From Cohnella sp. CFH 77786 (GTDB lineage: Bacteria > Bacillota > Bacilli > Paenibacillales > Paenibacillaceae): a stretch of DNA of 64,000 nt. This document shows, piece by piece, positions 1 to 9,012 of this stretch; positions within the stretch are counted from its first letter, which is position 1; each line of letters opens with the position of its first letter. The translations under genes and the position numbers were made by a program. The stretch lies in contig NZ_WJIB01000001.1 of NCBI RefSeq assembly GCF_019400745.1, positions 1 through 64,000 of the forward strand. The letters are read 5' to 3'. Below the pieces are notes generated by a model. The model was not told the origin of the DNA. It saw only the letters and a list, made by a program, of their open reading frames with translations, and made no database searches.

Positions 1-292
1 CAAACCTGCAAAAGTTGCCATAGTTGCTACTTCTAACAAGCTTCTGCGGCTCATTTACGGCATTTGGCGCAACCAAGAGATATTCTGCGCTGAATAACAT
101 CAAATTTATAGGGATATTTTACCACAAGCGTACTTCGGCAAGTAGGCTTATTTCGGTATACCCTATTTTGTTCTTATGAATGATTTGGACTTTCTCATTG
201 ACTTTGATTAGCTGGTTTAGCTGATGCTTCCGGCCTCTTCGAATTACTTGAAATTTTTTTAACTCCCTTTGATCCTGAGATAATCCTTTCGA
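1..292. other. AT-rich intergenic stretch, no supported gene
   Basis: No intact gene is visible. Read on the minus strand, about 60 codons between stop codons near 288 and 90 give a basic, lysine- and arginine-rich peptide without a start codon, which could be a decayed gene end, but I cannot name a family. The words CTCTTCGAATT near 231-243 resemble the sequence found just after the stop codons of the small genes at 10.2 and 11.0 kb. The base composition is much more AT-rich than the adjacent core genes. Confidence 0.4.
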
Positions 293-613
293 TTAGAAAT
301 CATAAGGATCTACGGTTTCAAAATCTTCTGGAGTCAATTGATCTCTTTCTCTTAACATCTTCAAGAAGTTTTTAATGGTATCTTGAAGAGCTTGTTCAAT
401 TGTTGAACCTTGCCCTACTCCACCTTCTTGCCCGAACTGACTCTTTAACTGCAAGTTGGTAAAGCCGTAAAACATTCCATTTGTGTCTTCATAAATCTTA
501 ATTTTAAATTTTGCCCATGGTGTTAAATTAAGCTCCCATATATTAAACTCAGCAACACATTTTTCGATTCTTGCAATACCTTCGATTTTTATGTCTTTCC
601 AAAGATAATCCAT
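293..613 (-). CDS. Small orphan protein, 106 aa
   Basis: I do not recognise this protein. It is acidic to neutral and soluble, with no signal peptide or membrane segment. It opens with MDYLWKDIKIEG and has a central glycine-rich stretch (about residues 60-72) followed by a helix-forming tail. The ATG at 613 has a good ribosome binding site (AGGTGATGAA). The gene is AT-rich compared with its neighbours, stands alone, and lies next to an inverted-repeat element at 715-752 like those in the 9-11 kb island. It may be an imported cassette gene. The small single-domain build would suit an immunity-type protein, but that is a guess. Confidence 0.6.
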   Translation of the reverse strand: MDYLWKDIKIEGIARIEKCVAEFNIWELNLTPWAKFKIKIYEDTNGMFYGFTNLQLKSQFGQEGGVGQGSTIEQALQDTIKNFLKMLRERDQLTPEDFETVDPYDF

Positions 614-714
614 TTCATCACCTATTAAATGTCTTTAATTGAGATCTCCCTACGAGCATTCCAACATATCTTTCGAGCTCTAGATTTTTCAATATTTGCT
701 CTTGAACCCGGAAG

Positions 715-752
715 TTTCAGCTAACTTCTTATTCGTGAACTTGTTCGCGAAT
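715..752. repeat. Degenerate copy of the cassette-type inverted-repeat element
   Basis: The word CAGCTAAC (718-725), followed within a few bases by a TTATTCGTGAAC arm, matches the layout of the end of the element at 10786-10974 read from its other strand (CAGCTAAC then ATATTCACG). Inside it ATTCGTGAAC (731-740) pairs with GTTCGCGAAT (743-752) with one mismatch, giving a tight hairpin. It lies upstream of the orphan gene at 293-613. Confidence 0.45.
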
Positions 753-875
753 CCCTCTTCCCCTTGTTATTCCCGAACCTTCTGAAACCCTGGCTAAAAA
801 AATCAAACAAAATCAAAATAAATAAAGCATCGCCCCCCCTCCCCCGATTTATGAGTACGATAGCGGGCCACAACA

Positions 876-910
876 AAAAGGAGATGGCGACCTGCTCGCT
901 ATCTCCCTTT
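876..910 (-). terminator. Rho-independent terminator of the yesMN-type operon
   Basis: On the minus strand GGAGATAGCGA pairs with TCGCCATCTCC (one mismatch) and is followed by TTTTTGTTG. The stem overlaps the stop codon of the AraC-type regulator, so it ends the lipoprotein-kinase-regulator transcript. Confidence 0.8.
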
Positions 911-2476
911 CCTGACTCTCCCGGCTTCCTCGCGATACTCGCTGGGCGTTTTACCTGCATATTTCTTGAACATTTGCCCGAAATATTTGACGTCCTCGTA
1001 GCCGACCATCGCGGCCACCTCGCTGATTTTCGCGGGGGAAGAAAGCAGGATTTCCGCCGCGCGCTCCATCTTCTTCTTAACGACGTAATCGACGAACCGC
1101 ATGCCCGTTTCCTTCTTGAACAAGTCGCTCAGATGGCTCGGATGCACATGCACGTGTTTAGCCACTTGCTGCAGCCCGATATCCTCGCCGAGCATTTCCT
1201 CGATGTATGCCAGAGCTTTGCGCACATGCGACGTTTGACCTCCCGCAAGTTTGCCGTGATACAGCTCCATTGCGGAGTACAAATGCTGGAAAAGCAACTC
1301 CCCCGGCGCCGTCACCAGTTTATGCGGCACCGCTATCGGCTGGTCTTCCAACGCAGAGCTTTGCCCAGTCGCGACCAACACGCGTTCCAGCCAGCGATGT
1401 GCAGCGATCGCGACGGATTGGAGCGCGGCTTCGAACGTACGCGGAGTCGCTTCTGCATCCTCTAGCAGTTGTCTCACGTATTGCTGCACCCATGCGTTCA
1501 AACGAACCGGATCGTTCTCCAGCAAGATCGCCGACAGCTCCTTCTCCTCTTCGGCCGAGCAGACGGATTTGCCGCCCCTGCGGCTTCGGATGTCTTCGAA
1601 GCTCCAATGCGATTGCTTCAACAACGGTTTATACGTGAACGCGATATCGGCCGCTTCATACGATTCGTTCAGCTTGCGGGGATGATCGACGTCGGTGCCG
1701 GCGACGACGATCAGCCTGCACTTAAGCAGCCGTTCGATTTTGTGGAACGCCGGCCGGAAATGTTCCCGTCCCGTGATCGGAGCTTCCGAGTGCAAAGCCG
1801 CCACAATCCGCCGGTCTTGAACAAAGCCGATGCCTGGCAGCGTATCCTTCATGGCATTATCGACCGCGAACAGAAGCAACGATTCTTCTCTCGCGGCAGG
1901 TCCCCATCCTTCGGCGGCCACCAGGACGACGCGCCAGACCAGGGCTCGCTTCGCTCCGTCCCCCGCAAGACAAGTGAACCACTCGGGCAGCTCGGCGCCT
2001 GCGTCTCCGCCCGGTCCTACCTCTCCCTCCACGATCCATCGCTCGAACCGGCGCAAGTATTCCTCGCGTTTTTTCCGCTCCTGAGAGGTGAACGAAGCGT
2101 GACGTTCCTCGATCCGCTTCTTTACCTTGAGCACGGCTTTAATGATTTCTTCGGGCCGGCTCGTCTTCAGCAAGTAGTCGCTCACATTCTGCCGAATCGC
2201 TTGCTGTGCGTAACTAAAATCGTCATAGCCGGACAGGATGATCACTTCAAGCTGCGGGAGCAGCTTCATCGCCTCTTCCGCAAGCTGCAGTCCGCTCCTG
2301 CCTGTCATTCGGATATCGGTCAGCATCATATCGGGCTGTTCCGCCGCCAGCCGCTCGAGCGCTTCCTCCGCGGATGCCGCCGGGGAAAGCAGCGTAATGC
2401 CGAGCTCGTGCCAATCGATGACGGTGGCCAGTCCCGTGCGAATGATGACTTCGTCATCCACGATCATGAGTTTCAT
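899..2476 (-). CDS. YesN-type response regulator with AraC DNA-binding domain
   Basis: 525-residue two-component response regulator. An N-terminal receiver domain (residues 1-125, phospho-acceptor Asp54 in MLTDIRM) is followed by a long middle region and a C-terminal AraC/XylS double helix-turn-helix (about 415-520, with the SHLSDLFKKETG and VGYEDVKYFGQMFKKYAGKTPSEY motifs). The ATG at 2476 is chosen because GGAGGG precedes it and because it overlaps the kinase stop codon by ATGA. A longer in-frame reading exists but has no ribosome binding site. Known family members activate nearby sugar-uptake genes; here the likely target is the ABC importer at 5.7-8.8 kb. The exact sugar cannot be read from sequence. 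Confidence 0.92.
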   Translation of the reverse strand: MKLMIVDDEVIIRTGLATVIDWHELGITLLSPAASAEEALERLAAEQPDMMLTDIRMTGRSGLQLAEEAMKLLPQLEVIILSGYDDFSYAQQAIRQNVSDYLLKTSRPEEIIKAVLKVKKRIEERHASFTSQERKKREEYLRRFERWIVEGEVGPGGDAGAELPEWFTCLAGDGAKRALVWRVVLVAAEGWGPAAREESLLLFAVDNAMKDTLPGIGFVQDRRIVAALHSEAPITGREHFRPAFHKIERLLKCRLIVVAGTDVDHPRKLNESYEAADIAFTYKPLLKQSHWSFEDIRSRRGGKSVCSAEEEKELSAILLENDPVRLNAWVQQYVRQLLEDAEATPRTFEAALQSVAIAAHRWLERVLVATGQSSALEDQPIAVPHKLVTAPGELLFQHLYSAMELYHGKLAGGQTSHVRKALAYIEEMLGEDIGLQQVAKHVHVHPSHLSDLFKKETGMRFVDYVVKKKMERAAEILLSSPAKISEVAAMVGYEDVKYFGQMFKKYAGKTPSEYREEAGRVRKGR

Positions 2477-4230
2477 TCGGGTCCCTCCAATATCGGGATG
2501 GAGAAGGAAATCCGGGTGCCGGCGTTCGGCCGACTGTCGATCTGCAGGCACGATTGCGGTCCGTAATGAAGCCGCAGCCGTTCGTTGACGTTTCGAAGCC
2601 CGTAGCCGGAAGCGCCCCCGTCAATCCCGGCCGGGTCGGGGCTGCGCAAGCTATCCCTGATTTGCTCCAGCCGTTCATCGGACATGCCGGCTCCGTCGTC
2701 GAGAATGAGAAATTGCATGTCGTTTCCCCGCCGTTCCAAATAAATCGCGATCGTACCTTTACCCGTTTTTTTCTGAATGCCGTGAATCATCGCGTTTTCG
2801 AGCAACGGCTGAAGCAGCAGCTTCAGCATGTATTTGTCCGACAGCTCCGGATCGATGATATATTCGACTTCGAATTGGTCCGGAAAACGGAGCGCCTGGA
2901 TTTGCGTATAGTTGTGTATGTGCGCGAGTTCCTGCCGCACGGGACAGTAATCTCTGCCCTTGTTCAAGCTGAATTGCAGAAAATCGCTCAGAGCCCCCAC
3001 CATTTCCGCGATGCGCTTCTCATCGGACATCAGCGCCATCCAATGGACGGAGGACAACGTATTGTATAGAAAATGCGGGTTGATTTGCGCTTGTAGCGCC
3101 CGAATGTCCGCTTCTTTTTTTCGCGTTTCGTTACGGATCAACTGTTCTTTCAATTGTTTGATGTGCCGGCCCAGCTTGTTGTAGCTCTCGCTCAATTGGC
3201 CGATCTCGTCGTGCGACGAAGGATGATATAAGGGCATCGGCTCGTCGGGATTGATTTTGCTAAGAAGACGCGACAGCACTTTAAGCGGATTGGTTACGCG
3301 CTGAATGACGAACAGAATAAGTCCCGTGTTCATCAGAATGGAGATGACGACAGCCGCCGCCGTTAATTGCAGGATATACGTGTTCTGTGTCCGTTTCAGG
3401 TCGTCGGGCGCCAGGCCCGCGAGCGTCCAGCCCGTCGTAGGCTCCGGGTAGAGAATCCCGTCCTTCCGTTCCGCATTTTGTCCGTAATGGAACAACGCGT
3501 ATTTTCCCGTGATCGCCGGACGCGTTAATCCCGGAAACACCTCGTGAACGTTCCTGGACAACCAAGATCTCTCCGTTGACGACAGGATGCTTCCACCCTC
3601 ATCGAACAGCAACACCTGCCCCTTTCCTTCGCCGAATCGCGGCTCCTTCCAGAACTCCGCGATGGCCGATTCCTCCAGACTGATGACCAACCAACCGATA
3701 TCCTCGAACGTATAAATGCTTCGCATAGGGCGAATCAATGAGATGACCCGGTGTTTCCCGGCGTAATTGGTGATGTCGTACAATCCGGTCCATCTTTTTT
3801 CCTTCACTTGGGCGATGTCCACCTGCTCGCCAAGTGTCGATTCGTAGATATTCGTGGTGGATAAGACCGGATTGAACCGCCGGGGATAAATCGTGATATT
3901 GGAAATGTAGTTCTTGGAGCTGATCAAATCGCCCATGAAGCTGAGGATGCGGGTTTTGGCCTGTTCGCTCACCGCCGTCGTGCTCAAATAAAGCTGGATG
4001 TCGCTCTGGCCGGTCAACAGAATCGAAAGACTCTCCACGTCGGAAATGACGAACCGGAGCTTTCGCTGCATCTGCCCCATCGTGTCGATACTCGACTGCT
4101 CCAGCTTCTGCTCGGTTATGTCCGTCGACATCGCATACGTGAAAACGCCGAGCAGGGAAAGCGGAAGCAAGGTCGATACCAGCATCAAAAGCGAAAGCTT
4201 CCGCTGCAGCGAAGCCGCGATCCACCTCAT
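2473..4230 (-). CDS. YesM-type sensor histidine kinase
   Basis: 585-residue membrane sensor kinase of the His_kinase/YesM family. A membrane segment near residues 10-32 is followed by a roughly 260-residue extracellular sensing domain, a second membrane segment, a HAMP linker, the phospho-acceptor motif QINPHFLYNTLSSVHW and an HATPase domain (DDGAGMSDE, SGYGLRNVNERL). The ATG at 4230 has AAGGAG and GGAGG upstream. The gene starts 22 nt after the lipoprotein gene and overlaps the regulator gene by 4 nt, so the three are surely co-transcribed. The partner of its outer domain may be the binding lipoprotein encoded first in the operon. Confidence 0.93.
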   Translation of the reverse strand: MRWIAASLQRKLSLLMLVSTLLPLSLLGVFTYAMSTDITEQKLEQSSIDTMGQMQRKLRFVISDVESLSILLTGQSDIQLYLSTTAVSEQAKTRILSFMGDLISSKNYISNITIYPRRFNPVLSTTNIYESTLGEQVDIAQVKEKRWTGLYDITNYAGKHRVISLIRPMRSIYTFEDIGWLVISLEESAIAEFWKEPRFGEGKGQVLLFDEGGSILSSTERSWLSRNVHEVFPGLTRPAITGKYALFHYGQNAERKDGILYPEPTTGWTLAGLAPDDLKRTQNTYILQLTAAAVVISILMNTGLILFVIQRVTNPLKVLSRLLSKINPDEPMPLYHPSSHDEIGQLSESYNKLGRHIKQLKEQLIRNETRKKEADIRALQAQINPHFLYNTLSSVHWMALMSDEKRIAEMVGALSDFLQFSLNKGRDYCPVRQELAHIHNYTQIQALRFPDQFEVEYIIDPELSDKYMLKLLLQPLLENAMIHGIQKKTGKGTIAIYLERRGNDMQFLILDDGAGMSDERLEQIRDSLRSPDPAGIDGGASGYGLRNVNERLRLHYGPQSCLQIDSRPNAGTRISFSIPILEGPE

Positions 4231-4252
4231 CTCCTTGTCCCCTCCTGCTGCG

Positions 4253-5587
4253 TTATCTGCGAATGGCCGCCGCTTGCGTATCCTGCAGCTGTTGCGCGAC
4301 TTTATACACATTGCCGCCCAGCAGAACTTCCTGGAGCCCGCTGTTGATCGACTCCACCGCGGGCAAGCTTAGGTTCGCGTCGTAAACGGGACTCATCCGG
4401 ACGTTGCCCATAAGCTCATAGAGTTCAAGAAACAAGGGATGAGCGCGCTCCTTATCGGGCTCCATTCGGTAACTGACCAGCGTGCTGCTGGCCAGCGTCG
4501 CGGCTTGGCCTTCCGGACCAGCCAAGGCGTAGAACAGCTCCATGGCTGCTTCTTTCCCAGCGCCCTCCAGATTCTTGTTTACGCCAAGTCCCGTGCCGAC
4601 GACTCCCGATACCGAACGGGGGTCTCCTCTTCCTCCCGGTATCGACGGCATGATGGCCAAGTGCGTATGCGCGAGCGCCTCCTTCGGCATGTTCTGGACG
4701 AGATAGGAAGTCGCCCACCCGCCGTTGAAGAACATCGCCGCTTTCCCGTCGATAAACAGCTGCATCATTTGATGTTCGTCCAGCAACTGAAAGTCGGTTG
4801 GAAAAGCGCCTGCCTTGCCGAAATCCTGCAGCAGCTTAAGCGCCTGGATGAATTGGGGATCGGTGAACTTGGCCCTATCCTGATTCACCGCTTTCAGAAA
4901 CCACTCCGAACCCGTGATCCGGTCGGCCAACGTGCTGAAGATCGTGGACTGCACGACCCAATTCGCTTTGTTCCCCAAGGCGATCGGAATGACACGATGC
5001 TCGTTGAAGATGCGGACGGCCGCAAGCAGTTCCTCCCACGTTTGAGGCACTTTCACGAGATAGCGGTCGAACAGGGCTTGATTGTAATAGAGAATGGACG
5101 TCGGGGCCAAGTTCATCGGAACGGAGTAAATCTGGCCGTCCACGGTGTATCCGTCGAAAGCGTGCGGAATGAACCCGTCCCGCCATTGCGGCTTGCTGTC
5201 CAGGTAACCGCCGATCGGCTGCAGCAAGCCGCCTTTGACGAAATCCCGCGTCATCGACTCCGGCCACATGACGAATAAGTCGGGCATTTCGTCGGAGGCG
5301 GCAAGCGTTCGCAGCCGAACCCTCAAGACGTCCGTAGGCAAGCCGATGTCCTGAAGTTCAATTTCGGGATGGGCGGATCGGAATTCGTCCAGGATCGCCC
5401 GCATCGCTATCGCCTTGGCATCCAATCCAGTCCAATTATGCATGAGCGTCAAGCGGACTGGATTCGCATGGTCCCCATCATTCCGAGCGACACTGGAATT
5501 CCCGATGCCGCAGCCGGCCAGAGGAACGACAAGCATCGCCACGATCAGGACAACCCAAACCGCAACGCGCCGCGTTCCCATGTCCAT
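4253..5587 (-). CDS. Extracellular solute-binding lipoprotein, probably sensory
   Basis: 444-residue family-1 sugar-binding lipoprotein. A signal peptide ends in the lipobox PLAGC (about residue 26), and the rest is the bilobed binding-protein fold (MFFNGGWATSYLVQNMP, SGVVGTGLGVNKN). Unusually it is the first gene of an operon with a sensor kinase and regulator, not with permeases. Known three-component systems of this kind use a binding protein to present sugar to the kinase, so a sensory role is inferred. It could instead supply the neighbouring importer. ATG at 5587 follows AGGAG with 8-nt spacing; a second ATG two codons on is possible. Confidence 0.88.
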   Translation of the reverse strand: MDMGTRRVAVWVVLIVAMLVVPLAGCGIGNSSVARNDGDHANPVRLTLMHNWTGLDAKAIAMRAILDEFRSAHPEIELQDIGLPTDVLRVRLRTLAASDEMPDLFVMWPESMTRDFVKGGLLQPIGGYLDSKPQWRDGFIPHAFDGYTVDGQIYSVPMNLAPTSILYYNQALFDRYLVKVPQTWEELLAAVRIFNEHRVIPIALGNKANWVVQSTIFSTLADRITGSEWFLKAVNQDRAKFTDPQFIQALKLLQDFGKAGAFPTDFQLLDEHQMMQLFIDGKAAMFFNGGWATSYLVQNMPKEALAHTHLAIMPSIPGGRGDPRSVSGVVGTGLGVNKNLEGAGKEAAMELFYALAGPEGQAATLASSTLVSYRMEPDKERAHPLFLELYELMGNVRMSPVYDANLSLPAVESINSGLQEVLLGGNVYKVAQQLQDTQAAAIRR

Positions 5588-5680
5588 GCCCCCCGCTCCT
5601 GAATCTTTTTAATCATTTTATCTAGAGATCGGCTCAAGTACAATCTTGCGAACGGGCGGCGCATAGGAAACGGGAATGAA

Positions 5681-5708
5681 GCCACCGGGAACGGTTCGTT
5701 CCGGTGGC
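5681..5708 (-). terminator. Intergenic hairpin after the ABC binding-protein gene
   Basis: GCCACCGG-AACG pairs with CGTTCCGGTGGC around a GTT loop, with one bulged G. It lies 10 nt beyond the stop codon of the binding-protein gene. No good U-run follows on the minus strand, so it may act as an mRNA 3'-end stabiliser or a leaky terminator between importer and sensory operon. Confidence 0.5.
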
Positions 5709-5718
5709 CCGCCCTTGC

Positions 5719-7071
5719 TTACGGATTTTTCGCCGCGATTTGTTGACCGAGCTCGTTCAGTTTTTCATAAGCATCTTCGATCGAGGTTTTGCCGAACATG
5801 ACGCCTTCCATGGTCGACTTGTACGTATCGACCCATTCCGTGAAGCCTTGCGCGATCGGATAGAACGGCAGCGCCTTCTCCAAGGCCATGTCGTACACTT
5901 TTTTGCCCAGCAGGTCTTTGGGCTCCATCGTGGGCTCCAGCGTTTTGTAGATTGCCGGATTGATCGGAATGCCGCGGGTCATCTTGAGCGCCTGCCCGGC
6001 TTCCGGATCGGTGATGAACCATTTCAGGAACGCCTTGGCCTCTTCCTTGTTCTCCGAATTCGCGCTCACGCTCAGGAAAATCGTCGACTGCGCCCAGCCG
6101 CCCCCGGCCACGCCGGTCGGAACGCCGACGACGTCAATTTGATCTGGCATCATCGAATAGAGGGCGGCTACGGAACCCGTCGTCGCTCCGCCGGTCATCA
6201 CGATGCCGGTCGCCATCGGGTCGGCGTTCGGATCGTTCGGGACGAAAGAGAGAGATTTGTCGGCCGGAGGCACGGCTTGTTCTTTGCGCAGCTGCTCGAA
6301 AGTCGTATGGTATTTCATGAACAGATCTTTGTCGAGCGTGAACGTTTTGCCGTTGTCGCTCATGAGCGGTTTTGCTCCGTTCGCGGTTTGGTACCAGTTG
6401 TACCAATCCCACAAGTTGGTTGAATCGCCGATTCCGTACTTGCCTTTCGGAAGCTTGGCTCTCGCTTCGCGGGCGAAAGCGAAATAATCGTCCCACGTCC
6501 AATTCTTCTGCGGAAGCTTGATTCCGGCGGCTTCCAGAGCCGGTTTGTTGAAGGCGATGCCTTGCGCGTTCTGGCTCAGCGGGATGCCGTACAGCTTGCC
6601 GCCGATTTTTAGATTTTCGAGGACGGACGGATCTACGATGCCGGACAAATCAAGATCGGACAGATCCTCGAGCACTCCCTTGGCGGCATAATCCTGAATG
6701 TAGGCGGCGTCCATCTGCAGGACATCCGGGACCGTCTTGGACGCCGCAAGGGCGGGAAGCTTCTGCCAGTAACCGTCCCAGGCCATGTAATCCGGCGTGA
6801 AAGTAATGCTCGGATGCTGCTTCGTATAAATCTCGAGCGCCTTGAGCGTCGCTTCGTGACGGGCATCCGGCCCCCACCACATGATGCCTAACTTTTTGGC
6901 CTCGCCCGTTTTCTCCGCGTTTCCGCTCGGGCTGGCCGAACTGCCGCTTCCAGCCGGCGAATTCGAAGATGAATTGTCTCCGCCGCTCTTGCCGCCGCCT
7001 CCGCAAGCCGAGAGCGTCAGCATTAGAGCGATCATGAGAAGCATTAAACCTTTGAGCCCTTTTCTTTTCAT
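5719..7071 (-). CDS. ABC sugar importer, substrate-binding lipoprotein
   Basis: 450-residue carbohydrate-binding lipoprotein (SBP_bac_1 family). Signal peptide MKRKGLKGLMLLMIALMLTL with lipobox LSAC, then a Ser/Gly-rich linker to about residue 50 and the binding fold with IMWWGPDARHE at its start. The ATG at 7071 follows AAAGGGG with 8-nt spacing; the longer reading upstream overlaps nothing sensible and is rejected. It is the third gene of a permease-permease-binding protein operon. No ATPase gene is present, as usual for Gram-positive sugar importers that share an MsmX-type ATPase. Confidence 0.93.
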   Translation of the reverse strand: MKRKGLKGLMLLMIALMLTLSACGGGGKSGGDNSSSNSPAGSGSSASPSGNAEKTGEAKKLGIMWWGPDARHEATLKALEIYTKQHPSITFTPDYMAWDGYWQKLPALAASKTVPDVLQMDAAYIQDYAAKGVLEDLSDLDLSGIVDPSVLENLKIGGKLYGIPLSQNAQGIAFNKPALEAAGIKLPQKNWTWDDYFAFAREARAKLPKGKYGIGDSTNLWDWYNWYQTANGAKPLMSDNGKTFTLDKDLFMKYHTTFEQLRKEQAVPPADKSLSFVPNDPNADPMATGIVMTGGATTGSVAALYSMMPDQIDVVGVPTGVAGGGWAQSTIFLSVSANSENKEEAKAFLKWFITDPEAGQALKMTRGIPINPAIYKTLEPTMEPKDLLGKKVYDMALEKALPFYPIAQGFTEWVDTYKSTMEGVMFGKTSIEDAYEKLNELGQQIAAKNP

Positions 7072-7112
7072 CGTGTTTGCCCCTTTCGTTTTTTGGACTG
7101 CCTGAATTTCGG

Positions 7113-7943
7113 TTATCCTTTTAAACCTGTTGTGGCGATACCCTCGACAAAATGCTTCTGCGCGAGGAAGAACAGGACGACCGACGGGAGGACGGACAGC
7201 AGGGACATGGCGAGCAGCTGGCCCCACTGAATTTCGAACTGGTCGATGAACATCCGCAGCGCGAGCGCGACGGTGAATTTCTCGACCGAGCTCAAGTAGA
7301 GAATTTGCGCGAAGAAATCGTCCCAGCTCCAGACGAAGGTGAAGATCGCGACCGTGACGAGCGCCGGCTTGATCAGCGGGAATACGATCCTCAGGAAAAT
7401 GCCGTACACGGAGGATCCGTCAATCGTCGCCGCTTCGTCCAAATCCCGGGGAATGCCGCGGATGAATTGCACGATCAGGAAGACGAAGAAGGCGCCGCCG
7501 CCGAAGAAATGCGGCAGGACGAGCGGAACGTAGCTGTCCACCAGCCCGATCGAATTGTACAGAATGTACTGCGGGATGATCGTGACCTGCGTCGGCAGCA
7601 TCATGGTCAGCAGCAGAATCGCGAACCACATGCCCCGCAATTTGAAGTTCACCCTTGCGAACCCGTAGGCAACGAGCGCAGCCGTAACGACGCCGCCGAA
7701 CACGTTTCCGATTTCCATCAGAAGCGTATTGGCGAAGAAGTGCGTGAATGAATACTGGGCCGAGAAGTTCCAGCCTTCCGAGTAATTGCTCCACATCGGA
7801 GCCGAGGGCCAGATGGCGGGCAATCTCATTTCATCCAGAGGCTTCAGCGAGGCGCCTACCCACCAGATGACCGGATAGATCATGATCAAGGAGAAAACGG
7901 TAAGGAACAGATGGCTTGACCATCTCGGACGAATCAGGGTCAT
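7113..7943 (-). CDS. ABC sugar importer permease, MalG type
   Basis: 276-residue inner-membrane permease with six predicted membrane helices and the EAA loop (EAATIDGSSVYGIFLRIVFP) that contacts the ATPase. It resembles the MalG/LacG/UgpE group of carbohydrate uptake family 1. It overlaps the upstream permease gene by 4 nt (ATGA), so translation is coupled, and lies 41 nt before the binding-protein gene. Confidence 0.95.
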   Translation of the reverse strand: MTLIRPRWSSHLFLTVFSLIMIYPVIWWVGASLKPLDEMRLPAIWPSAPMWSNYSEGWNFSAQYSFTHFFANTLLMEIGNVFGGVVTAALVAYGFARVNFKLRGMWFAILLLTMMLPTQVTIIPQYILYNSIGLVDSYVPLVLPHFFGGGAFFVFLIVQFIRGIPRDLDEAATIDGSSVYGIFLRIVFPLIKPALVTVAIFTFVWSWDDFFAQILYLSSVEKFTVALALRMFIDQFEIQWGQLLAMSLLSVLPSVVLFFLAQKHFVEGIATTGLKG

Positions 7944-8833
7944 CTGTCTCTACCTCCTTCGGTTTCGTAGAACACCCAGTATCGCGAAGCCAAGAAGTTG
8001 AGCGCCGTCAGCGCCGCCACGATCACGAGCAGAATCCAGGCCAATGCGGAAGCGTAACCCATTTGGAAATGCTTAAACGCTTTCTCGTAGAGGAACATTG
8101 CGTACATATAAGTGGATTGCACCGGCCCTCCCTTCGTGATGATGAAAGCTGCGGTGAACATTTGAAACGAGTTGATGATCCCCAGCACGAGGTTGAAGAA
8201 CATGACCGGAGACAGCATCGGCAGCGTGATGTGGAAAAACTTGCGGATTCTGCCCGCGCCATCTACGGCGGAAGCCTCGTACAGCTCTTGCGGGATCTGC
8301 TTCAGCCCCGCCAGGAAGATGACCATCGTCGAGCCGAACTGCCACGTACCCAGCAGGATCAGCGTTCCGAGCGACGTATCCGGGTTGGAAATCCAGCCAG
8401 TGCCTTCGATGCCGAACCAGGCCAGAATCCCGTTGATGTAGCCGTCTGCGCCGAACATGTTGCGCCACAGCACGGAGACGGCGATGCTGCCGCCGATCAG
8501 CGACGGAAAATAAATCATCGTTCGGTAGAAGTTCATGCCCCGCAAATTTTTGGCCAGCAACATCGCGACCATCAGCGAGAAAAACAATTTCAGCGGCACG
8601 GAAACCAGCACGAAAGTGAACGTGACGGTTAACGACTTCTGGAACACGTCGTCGCCGGAGAAGATTTTCCGGTAATTGTCCATTCCCGTCCACACCGGAT
8701 CGGCCAGCATGGAATAGTCGGTGAACGACAGATAGAACGACTGGGCGATCGGCCATAACGTCAGCAGCAGAAACCCGAGTAACCAAGGGGATATGAACAG
8801 ATATCCCGCCAAGTTCCTCTCTTTGTATGCCAT
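7940..8833 (-). CDS. ABC sugar importer permease, MalF type
   Basis: 297-residue permease of the MalF/UgpA type, six membrane helices, EAA loop EASAVDGAGRIRKFFHITLP. It is the first gene of the importer operon. The ATG at 8833 is preceded by the purine-rich GGAGAGGGGAGAG. A CcpA operator lies about 50 nt upstream of the start, which fits a carbon-source importer. Confidence 0.95.
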   Translation of the reverse strand: MAYKERNLAGYLFISPWLLGFLLLTLWPIAQSFYLSFTDYSMLADPVWTGMDNYRKIFSGDDVFQKSLTVTFTFVLVSVPLKLFFSLMVAMLLAKNLRGMNFYRTMIYFPSLIGGSIAVSVLWRNMFGADGYINGILAWFGIEGTGWISNPDTSLGTLILLGTWQFGSTMVIFLAGLKQIPQELYEASAVDGAGRIRKFFHITLPMLSPVMFFNLVLGIINSFQMFTAAFIITKGGPVQSTYMYAMFLYEKAFKHFQMGYASALAWILLVIVAALTALNFLASRYWVFYETEGGRDR

Positions 8834-8883
8834 ATATCTCTCCCCTCTCCATCGGATGATTGCTTGATAGACCTAACTATAAT

Positions 8884-8897
8884 TGAGATCGCTTTCA
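8884..8897 (-). promoter_or_regulatory. CcpA cre site upstream of the sugar importer
   Basis: On the minus strand the site reads TGAAAGCGATCTCA, a full match to the catabolite-responsive consensus TGWNANCGNTNWCA. It lies 51-64 nt upstream of the first permease start. A -10-like TATAGT (8876-8881) lies directly downstream, but I see no convincing -35, so the exact promoter is uncertain. A related LacI-family operator is the main alternative. Confidence 0.75.
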
Positions 8898-9012
8898 AGG
8901 AGCAGGTGAATAATCCAGGGTCCAGGGTAGAATTTCTTATGATCCCTGCCGAAAATATGAAAAGACCGTCCACCGCGATCTCGACCCTCACCAAGCGGGG
9001 CGGCGCGGGCAA

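Noticed and set aside
1..292. Transposase remnant
   Set aside because: A basic peptide frame is visible on the minus strand but shows no catalytic motif or terminal repeats.
1469..2566. Long plus-strand frame opposite the AraC-type regulator
   Set aside because: High G+C gives long antisense frames; the minus-strand frame has clear receiver and HTH domains, the plus-strand one has none. The same applies to other long antisense frames, such as those at 15185-16759 and 26061-27947.
8880..8904. A full sigma-A promoter around the cre site
   Set aside because: TATAGT and TTGAAA are both present but only 11 nt apart; no pair with proper spacing was found.
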